DNA of 10,900 nt. It comes from CAZKGE01 sp964541695 (lineage in GTDB: Bacteria > Bacillota > Clostridia > Christensenellales > CAG-138). The notes under the pieces were generated by a model that was not told the origin of the DNA, did not search any database, and worked only from the letters and a program-made list of their open reading frames with translations. The DNA is taken from positions 1 through 10,900 of the forward strand of contig CAZIRB010000080.1 in NCBI GenBank assembly GCA_964541695.1, written 5' to 3'. The number at the start of each line of letters is the position of its first letter. Position 1 is the first letter of the stretch. Of the stretch, positions 5,996 to 10,900 are shown piece after piece. A program made the position numbers and the translations under genes.

Positions 5996-6001
5996 AGTAT
6001 A
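5996..6001 (-). promoter_or_regulatory. Possible -10 box for the glycosidase operon
   Basis: The minus strand reads TATACT here, five of six matches to TATAAT. Transcription would start near 5989, at the base of the 5966-5990 hairpin, which would then form the extreme 5' end of the mRNA. No convincing -35 box was found at 16-18 bp (the best is ATCGTT). The call rests on the -10 match and on the lack of any other promoter position between the DUF362 and glycosidase genes. Confidence 0.35.
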
Positions 6002-6075
6002 GCGAAAAAAGCGGGCCAAACGATGAACAAAAACGGGCAAAACTGTGAAAATGCGGCCGCGGCAAAGCGCGAATT

Positions 6076-7239
6076 TTACCGCTTGCGGAAGCCCTCAAAC
6101 GCGCGCGCCACGAACGGCCTTCGCACACGGATCGCGCCCTTGGGGCAGAACTCCTGGCAGCAGAAGCAGCGGATGCAGGCCTCGCGGTCGATCTCGGCCA
6201 TCTGATCGCCCATCGCGATCGCGTGCGCGGGGCAGATCCGCTCGCATTCGCCGCAGCGCACGCACTCCGCCTTCGTTACGTCCGGCCGGCTCTCGAACGA
6301 TTTGCGGAACACGGCCGTGAGCAGCTTGTTATCCGTCCCCCACTCGCGCACCTGCTTATGCCTGGCGTGCTTGAAGTCCGGCGTAAAATACGCCTCAAGG
6401 TCGCCGAAGATATTCAGCTTTTCGTGCGAGTCCGGAATTAAGCCGCGCGCGTGCGCCTCCGAGAGCGTCGGCACGTCGATTAGCGAGAGGTTCATCACAT
6501 GCGCCGCGGCCAGGTCCAGCGCGTGCGGGTTCTTGGCGGCAAACAGCGCCCCGACGTGCCGCGGCACGCCCGCCGACGGGCCGTTGCCCTCCATGGCCTC
6601 GACCATGTCGCCGACCGAGAGCGCGGGCCTAATATACTCGCAGATGTCGACCAGCATGCCGGAAAACTGCTCGTGCGTGGGATACCGGTAGTGCGACTCC
6701 GCCTTGCGCATGGCCGGCACCGCGCCGAACAGGTTCTTGCACGCGCCGGTGTAGGCCATGAGGCCGTGCGTCTTGATTTTGGCGAGGCTGACCACCGCGT
6801 CCGCCTCGAGCAGGTAGTTCGTCGCGAGAAACGACCGGCAGACCCGCGCCGCGGGATTTACTACCTCCGTCTCGCCAAAGTCGAAGTTGAGCGCCGCGCC
6901 CGTTTTCTCGACCGCGCGCATGCCGGTCGCGGCGTAGATTGGCGTTAAAAACGCCGCCGTGAACAGCCCGCCCGGGCTGTCCCCGAGCACGACGCTTGCG
7001 CCGCGCTCGATGAGCAGTTCGCAGAGCGCGACTGCAACCGCGGGGTGCGTGGTCGCGGCCTGCTCCGGCTTTTTGGGCATCATCAGGTTCGCCTTGACGG
7101 CCACGCGCATGCCGGGCCGCACAAAATCCAGCCCGCCCACCGCGTCGACGGCCCGGATCAGCGCGCTTTTGACGCGCTCCGATTCATAGTCCTTGCAATC
7201 TGCGACGGCGACGTCGAAGCCTCCGGCTGCGTCCGGCAT
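6076..7239 (-). CDS. DUF362 protein with two C-terminal 4Fe-4S motifs
   Basis: A 387-residue cytoplasmic iron-sulfur protein. The first 310 or so residues are a DUF362 domain: VAVKANLMMPKKPEQAATTHP (split across 47-66), GDSPGG at 86-91, a SLAKIKTHGLMAYTGACKNL stretch at 151-170 and the following LFGAVP. The C terminus is a bacterial two-cluster ferredoxin. The first motif is C326-C329-C332-C336-P and the second is C355-C358-C361-C365-P, with an extra C360 giving CFCC. The family is of unknown reaction; the clusters imply electron transfer or redox chemistry. I start at ATG 7239, with GGAGG nine bases upstream; ATG 7248 is too close to that site and GTG 7263 lies ahead of it. It stands alone between a TATAAT promoter at 7300 and the 5959-5990 terminator, and is divergent from the hydrolase operon. 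Confidence 0.87.
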   Translation of the reverse strand: MPDAAGGFDVAVADCKDYESERVKSALIRAVDAVGGLDFVRPGMRVAVKANLMMPKKPEQAATTHPAVAVALCELLIERGASVVLGDSPGGLFTAAFLTPIYAATGMRAVEKTGAALNFDFGETEVVNPAARVCRSFLATNYLLEADAVVSLAKIKTHGLMAYTGACKNLFGAVPAMRKAESHYRYPTHEQFSGMLVDICEYIRPALSVGDMVEAMEGNGPSAGVPRHVGALFAAKNPHALDLAAAHVMNLSLIDVPTLSEAHARGLIPDSHEKLNIFGDLEAYFTPDFKHARHKQVREWGTDNKLLTAVFRKSFESRPDVTKAECVRCGECERICPAHAIAMGDQMAEIDREACIRCFCCQEFCPKGAIRVRRPFVARAFEGFRKR

Positions 7240-7299
7240 CCGATGCATCCTCCGCTTTCCCACGGGCCTCAGGCTGCGCGCCCGGCCGCGTTTTGCGCT

Positions 7300-7328
7300 A
7301 TTATACCACGCGGGGAGCGGATTCCATA
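7300..7328 (-). promoter_or_regulatory. Promoter of the DUF362 gene
   Basis: The minus strand has a perfect TATAAT at 7300-7305. The sequence 17 bp upstream is TATGGA (7323-7328), a poor -35 that lies inside the TTCCATATGGAA palindrome. A strong -10 with a weak -35 covered by a palindrome would fit an activated or repressed promoter, but the regulator is unknown. Confidence 0.5.
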
Positions 7329-7333
7329 TGGAA
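7322..7333. promoter_or_regulatory. Perfect 12-bp palindrome, candidate operator
   Basis: TTCCATATGGAA is perfectly symmetric. It lies in the divergent region, over the -35 position of the DUF362 promoter and four bases upstream of the -35 box proposed for the hydrolase operon, where one dimeric regulator could affect both directions. No regulator gene is in the window and no second copy was noticed. Confidence 0.4.
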
Positions 7334-7336
7334 ACA

Positions 7337-7365
7337 TTGTGCTTTTTTTGAAAGAATGGTACACT
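7337..7365 (+). promoter_or_regulatory. Possible promoter of the hydrolase/acyltransferase operon
   Basis: TTGTGC (7337-7342) and TACACT (7360-7365) are separated by 17 bp that include a run of seven Ts. Each box matches consensus at only four positions or fewer. An alternative is TTGAAA at 7348-7353 with TATTCA 18 bp further. The leader would be about 30 bases, ending in GGGGGGAG before ATG 7403. Confidence 0.4.
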
Positions 7366-7402
7366 TATGTTTATTCAATCTAAATATAAGGGGGGAGCCG
7401 CC

Positions 7403-8380
7403 ATGCCCAGCCTGAGCGCCTCGCTGATCAAGCTGCAATTGCGGCTTGCCAAACCCATCCTGCGCTTTGCGGGCATCGAAGCCGCGAGGATTGCGCAGGA
7501 TAACGTCGGGAAGCTCGGCGCGCGCGCGCTTTTGGACCGCGTGACGTTTGCGGACGAGCCGCTTACCGAGTTTGCCGTCTCGTTCGCGACGCCCTGCGGC
7601 TGCGAAACCGCGGACACGCACGCGATCCTGTACCTGCACGGCGGCGGCTACGTCGCCGGCACGCTCGACTACGCCAAGGGCTTCGGCGGCCTGCTCGCCG
7701 CGGAAGCCCACGTCAACACGCTGTGCGTAGCCTACCGGCTCGCGCCGGAACATAAGTTTCCCGCCGCGCTCGACGACGCGTACGAGGCGTACCGCTTTCT
7801 GCTAGGCCGCGGGTACGCGCCGGAGCATATCGCGTTTGCGGGCGAGAGCGCGGGCGGCGGACTGATGTTCGCGCTGCTGCTTAGGCTAAAGGACGAGGGG
7901 CTGCCGATGCCGGCCTGCGCCGTCGGCGTCTCGCCGTGGGTCGACCTCACGCTCTCCGGGCGGTCGTACCGCAACAACGTCTCGCGCGATCCGTCGCTCA
8001 TACGAGAGTCCATCGCCTACTACGTGATCGTCTACGCCGCCGGGCGCGAGGACGAGCCGTTCGTCTCCCCGCTGCTCGGCGACCTATGCGGTCTTCCGCC
8101 TTCGCTGCTGTTTGCGGGCGCCGACGAGATCCTGCTCTCGGACGCCGTGTCGCTCTACGAGAAGCTCGTCATCTGCGGCTGCCGCGCCGAGCTCGTCGTC
8201 GAGCAGGGCATGTGGCATGTGTACCCGCTGTTCGGCACCAAGGAAAGCCGCCTGGCCATGGCGCACATGCGCGCGTTCATCCGCAGGGAACTGGGCCTGC
8301 CGCCGCTCCCGGAAAAGAGCCCGCGCGCGGGCCGGCGCGCAAAGTCCAGGGATCGGAGGAATTCATCATGCGCGAACTGA
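7403..8380 (+). CDS. Alpha/beta hydrolase, hormone-sensitive-lipase type esterase
   Basis: A 325-residue serine esterase or lipase. The oxyanion motif HGGG is at 79-82, the nucleophile S149 in GESAGG, the acid D241 in GADE and the base H272 in GMWHVYP, a complete catalytic triad in the usual order. YRLAPEHKFPAALDD (111-125) is a strong family signature, seen in acetyl-esterase and other short-acyl esterases. No signal peptide is present, so it should act in the cytoplasm. The start is ATG 7403 because GGGGGGAG lies five bases upstream; the in-frame ATG 7367 has no such site. The basic tail (about 305-325) is unusual and exists because the gene overlaps the next by 13 bp. It is first in a four-gene operon with an acyltransferase, which suggests turnover of an ester. 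The substrate cannot be told from sequence. Confidence 0.9.
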   Translation: MPSLSASLIKLQLRLAKPILRFAGIEAARIAQDNVGKLGARALLDRVTFADEPLTEFAVSFATPCGCETADTHAILYLHGGGYVAGTLDYAKGFGGLLAAEAHVNTLCVAYRLAPEHKFPAALDDAYEAYRFLLGRGYAPEHIAFAGESAGGGLMFALLLRLKDEGLPMPACAVGVSPWVDLTLSGRSYRNNVSRDPSLIRESIAYYVIVYAAGREDEPFVSPLLGDLCGLPPSLLFAGADEILLSDAVSLYEKLVICGCRAELVVEQGMWHVYPLFGTKESRLAMAHMRAFIRRELGLPPLPEKSPRAGRRAKSRDRRNSSCAN

Positions 8381-8793
8381 CCGGGCCGTGCCGGTACGCC
8401 GCGGACATGCTGTCGGCCTGCGAGACCGTCTCGTTTGCCACCGTGAACGAGGACGGCTATCCGCGCGTATGCATCGTGTCCCCCATAAAGGCCGACGGGT
8501 ACGCCACGATATTTTTCTCGACCTCCATAGGCTCCGAGAAGGTGCGGCAGCTGATGCAGAGCCCGAAAGCCAGCGTCTGCTACCAGCTCGGCGGCGACAG
8601 CCAGACGCTCGTGGGCACGGCGCGCGTGCTGACCGACCCGGCGCTGAAAAGGGAGCTGTGGCGGGACTGGATGCTCCGCCATTTCCCGCTCGGGCCCGAG
8701 GACCCGGACTACTGCGTCGTGCGCTTTACCGGCGAAAAGGCGACGCTGTGGTACGAGGGCAGTTTTATCACGTTCGACATTACGGAAGGATAG
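8368..8793 (+). CDS. Pyridoxamine 5'-phosphate oxidase-fold protein
   Basis: A 141-residue protein of the FMN-binding split-barrel superfamily. The N-terminal half reads FATVNEDGYPRVCIVSP (23-39), the usual first strands with the D-G-x-P-R turn. It continues with IFFSTSIGSEKVRQLMQSPKASV, in which the T-x-x-x-S/K pattern resembles the FMN-phosphate region, and VGTARVLTDP follows. It resembles the short general-stress-protein-26-like branch rather than true PdxH, so a flavin- or other-cofactor-dependent reductase or binding protein is likelier than vitamin B6 synthesis. ATG 8368 has GGAGGA seven bases upstream and lies 13 bp inside the end of the hydrolase gene, implying translational coupling. 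The downstream acyltransferase starts eight bases after its stop. Its partner reaction is not evident. Confidence 0.82.
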   Translation: MRELTGPCRYAADMLSACETVSFATVNEDGYPRVCIVSPIKADGYATIFFSTSIGSEKVRQLMQSPKASVCYQLGGDSQTLVGTARVLTDPALKRELWRDWMLRHFPLGPEDPDYCVVRFTGEKATLWYEGSFITFDITEG

Positions 8794-8801
8794 ACGGACG
8801 G

Positions 8802-10097
8802 ATGGAGACCCACGCGACCGAACGCAAGCATACGTGGATGCGGCTCGATAACGCCGCTTTGATCTACCCCGCGACCATGAACCGCAGCTGGACCGCGCTG
8901 TTTCGGCTGTCCGCGGAGCTGACCGAGCCCGTCGACCCGGACATCCTCGAGGTCGCGCAGCGAAAGACGCTTCGGCGCTTTCCGAGCTTTTCCGTCAAGC
9001 TCCGGCGCGGCGCGTTCTGGTTCTATCTCGAGCATAGCGACGACTGCCCGCGCGTGCAGCAGGACGTCGGCAACCCCTGCGTGCGCATGCGCTTTGCCGA
9101 CAACGGCGGCTTTGGTTTGCGCGTGCGCTACTACGAAAAGCGCATCGCGGTCGAGTTCTTCCATGTGCTGACCGACGGCACGGGGGGATTCGTATTCCTC
9201 AACACGCTTGTGGCGGAGTATCTCACGCTCAAATACGGCGCCAGTATCCCGCGCGGCGGCAACGTGCTCGACTGCTCCGAACAGCCTAAGCCCGAGGAAA
9301 TCGAGGACAGCTTCGCCGTGCACTCGGGCCGGTATTCGATGAGCCGCCGCGAGCCGCGCGCCTACCACCTGCACGGCACGCCCGAGACGGACGGGTTCGT
9401 GCACATCGTGACCGGCATGCTCAAAACGAGCGACGTGCTCGCAAAGGCGCGCGAAAAGGGCGTTACGCTGACTGAGTATTTAACCGCGGTCATGATCCTT
9501 GCCGCCGACAGCATCCAGCGCCGCGACACGCCGCACGAGCGCGCGTACCGGCCGATCAAGATCTGCGTGCCGATCAACCTGCGCAAGATATTCCCGAGCG
9601 TGACGCTGCGCAATTTCTCCAACTACGTCAACCCCGGCATCGACCCGCGCCTCGGGCAGTACGAGTTCGACGAGGTGCTCAACATCGTGCACCATTTCAT
9701 GGCCATGGAGGTCACAAAAAAGCTGCTCAACGTCAAGATCACGACGAACGTGCAGTCCGAGCGCAACCCCTTCCTCCGCGCCATGCCGCTCTTTGTCAAG
9801 AACGCCGCGATGAAGGCGGTGTTCAGCCAGGTCGGCGACGCGCTCTCCACTACCAGCCTATCCAACCTCGGCGCGGTGTCCCTGCCGCCCGAGATGAAGC
9901 AGTACATTACGCGCATGGACCTGATATTGGGACCGCTGTCCGTCAACCCCGTCTGCGCGGGCGCGCTGTCGTATAACGACACGCTGTATATCAATTTCAC
10001 GCGCACGATCCGCGAGTCCGCGTTCGAACGCGAGTTTTTTACGCGGCTCGTCAAGCTCGGGCTGCACGTCGGCATCGAGAGCAATCAGCGCTATTAG
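8802..10097 (+). CDS. HxxxD acyltransferase, alcohol-acetyltransferase/condensation-domain superfamily
   Basis: A 431-residue protein of the chloramphenicol-acetyltransferase-like fold group that includes alcohol acetyltransferases, WS/DGAT and NRPS condensation domains. The catalytic motif is FFHVLTDGTGG at 119-129 (H121, D125). Later conserved parts are VPINLRKIFPSVTLRNFSNY (256-275) and SLSNLGAV (352-359). It should transfer an acyl group from CoA or a carrier to an alcohol or amine; both donor and acceptor are unknown. No membrane helix is evident. The frame is open from 8112, but only from ATG 8802 does it stop overlapping the previous genes; GGAAGGA lies 11 bases upstream. ATG 8838 is a weaker alternative. 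It follows a flavoprotein-like gene and precedes a zinc-ribbon membrane protein by ten bases, clearly in one operon with the esterase. Confidence 0.87.
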   Translation: METHATERKHTWMRLDNAALIYPATMNRSWTALFRLSAELTEPVDPDILEVAQRKTLRRFPSFSVKLRRGAFWFYLEHSDDCPRVQQDVGNPCVRMRFADNGGFGLRVRYYEKRIAVEFFHVLTDGTGGFVFLNTLVAEYLTLKYGASIPRGGNVLDCSEQPKPEEIEDSFAVHSGRYSMSRREPRAYHLHGTPETDGFVHIVTGMLKTSDVLAKAREKGVTLTEYLTAVMILAADSIQRRDTPHERAYRPIKICVPINLRKIFPSVTLRNFSNYVNPGIDPRLGQYEFDEVLNIVHHFMAMEVTKKLLNVKITTNVQSERNPFLRAMPLFVKNAAMKAVFSQVGDALSTTSLSNLGAVSLPPEMKQYITRMDLILGPLSVNPVCAGALSYNDTLYINFTRTIRESAFEREFFTRLVKLGLHVGIESNQRY

Positions 10098-10107
10098 AGG
10101 TGAGAGT

Positions 10108-10815
10108 ATGTCCTACTGTGTCAACTGCGGCGTCGAACTAAAGCCCTCCGAGCCGCGCTGCCCGCTCTGCGGCGTCGAGGTCGTCAATCCCGCCGAGCCC
10201 TTTTGCGAATCAGCCGCGCGCCCGTACCCCAGGCACGTCGAGCGCATCAACGCGCGCATCGACCGGCGGTACGCGGCCGAGTTTATCTCGCTTTTACTAC
10301 TGATTCCGCTGTTCATCACGCTGTTTACGAACCTGCTCGTGTCGCACGCGCTGACCTGGTCGCTGTATGTGGTCGGCGCGCTCGCGCTCGTGTTTGTGAC
10401 CGTGCTACTGCCGATGCTGTTTCTGCGCCGCCGGCCCGTGCTGTTCATCCTGCTCGACGGGGCCGCGCTCGCGCTGTTTCTGTTCTCGGTCGAGCGCCTC
10501 ACCGGCGCGCAGTTCTTTACGCACCTTGGATTGCCGCTGTGCACGCTCGTGACGCTGTTCACGCTCGCCGTCAACGCGGTGTTCTCCGAAAAATGGAAGA
10601 CCGACCCGCTCGTCCGCACCGCCGCGCTGTTCATGCTCATCGGGCTTCTGACCGTCGGCGTCGAGCTGTCCATCATGTTCTACGCGGACAGGCTCTCCAT
10701 CCCGCAATGGTCCATGTACGCGCTGTTCCCCTGCCTCGTGCTCGCCGGCTGTCTGCTGCTGCTCAACCGGAAAAAGAAGATTAAGGATGAGCTCAAGAAG
10801 CGGTTTTTTGTGTGA
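10108..10815 (+). CDS. Zinc-ribbon polytopic membrane protein (DUF6320-like)
   Basis: A 235-residue protein. It opens with a zinc ribbon, C4-x2-C7 and C18-x2-C21 (YCVNCGVEL and CPLCGVEV), followed by a polar linker and about six hydrophobic segments: roughly 59-78, 82-105, 111-128, 138-158, 171-191 and 201-219. The C-terminal tail is strongly basic (RKKKIKDELKKR). The ribbon should face the cytoplasm. From memory it resembles the DUF6320 family, which I associate with acetyltransferase-like neighbours; I cannot verify this here. The start ATG 10108 follows GAGGTGA by four bases and the preceding stop by ten, so it is co-translated with the acyltransferase. It may be the membrane partner of that enzyme. 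No terminator was recognised before the window ends. Confidence 0.82.
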   Translation: MSYCVNCGVELKPSEPRCPLCGVEVVNPAEPFCESAARPYPRHVERINARIDRRYAAEFISLLLLIPLFITLFTNLLVSHALTWSLYVVGALALVFVTVLLPMLFLRRRPVLFILLDGAALALFLFSVERLTGAQFFTHLGLPLCTLVTLFTLAVNAVFSEKWKTDPLVRTAALFMLIGLLTVGVELSIMFYADRLSIPQWSMYALFPCLVLAGCLLLLNRKKKIKDELKKRFFV

Positions 10816-10817
10816 GG

Positions 10818-10860
10818 GGGTACTAGAGTACGGGGGTACGAGGGTACGTTGAGGGCTCCC
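10818..10860 (+). repeat. Tandem 8-bp repeat leading into the modular intergenic repeat
   Basis: Four units at 10818, 10826, 10834 and 10842 carry TAC at an exact 8-bp period (consensus GGGTACGN). The last runs into TTGAGGGCTCC at 10849-10859. The same order, purine-rich NACG units then TTGAGGGCTCC, is seen at 3057-3089 and in the 27-bp repeats at 1-81. The rest of the window (10861-10900) shows only a small CGGC/GCCG inverted repeat at its edge and no gene. Confidence 0.7.
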
Positions 10861-10900
10861 CACAGTTCGCAAAGGTCGCGGCGCGTTGCGGCTAAAGCCG

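Noticed and set aside
7054..7263. GTG 7263 or ATG 7248 as the DUF362 start
   Set aside because: GGAGG at 7249-7253 is correctly spaced only for ATG 7239.
8112..8801. N-terminal extension of the acyltransferase
   Set aside because: It overlaps the hydrolase and the oxidase-fold gene in another frame and has low-complexity Arg/Ala/Ser composition; homology begins after ATG 8802.

Overview
The window looks like chromosomal DNA from a high-GC member of the Clostridia (Firmicutes). Genes begin behind strong GGAGG-type ribosome binding sites, promoters have clear TATAAT -10 boxes, terminators are hairpin plus T-tract, and the gene families (DUF1015, a phosphodiester glycosidase with a Pro/Thr linker, a DUF362-ferredoxin fusion, an alcohol-acetyltransferase-like protein beside a zinc-ribbon membrane protein) are typical of that group. 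This placement is inferred from style and gene content; there is no rRNA or marker gene to confirm it. No tRNA, CRISPR array, phage or transposase gene was seen.

The left two thirds is transcribed leftwards (minus strand). In transcription order from 7239 down to 278 it holds: a DUF362 protein with two [4Fe-4S] motifs (6076-7239) and its terminator (5959-5990); a membrane-anchored phosphodiester-glycosidase-family protein coupled to a small two-helix membrane protein (4694-5940), ended by a terminator at 4637-4665; a fold-type III PLP-dependent decarboxylase (3339-4553) with its own promoter and a strong UUCG-loop terminator; and a two-gene operon of a DUF1015 protein and aspartate kinase (278-2935) driven by a near-consensus promoter at 2969-2997.

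The right third is transcribed rightwards. A 163-bp divergent region (7240-7402) holds facing promoters and a perfect 12-bp palindrome. It leads into a tight four-gene operon (7403-10815): an HSL-type alpha/beta hydrolase, a small pyridoxamine-oxidase-fold flavoprotein-like protein, an HxxxD acyltransferase, and a zinc-ribbon polytopic membrane protein. An ester-cleaving and an ester-forming enzyme, a possible flavoprotein and a membrane protein translated together suggest one unassigned acyl-ester or lipid pathway.

Three intergenic stretches (1-277, about 3030-3280, and 10816-10900) contain pieces of one modular repeat: tandem 7-8 bp GGGNACG-like units, then TTGAGGGCTCC, then a series of short perfect hairpins whose stems differ in sequence but keep pairing. 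The copy at 3056-3266 is bounded by a perfect 15-bp inverted repeat. Inverted copies of a 34-bp block flank the DUF1015/aspartate kinase operon. This repeat family is the most unusual non-coding signal in the window; the four-gene operon is the most interesting coding one.
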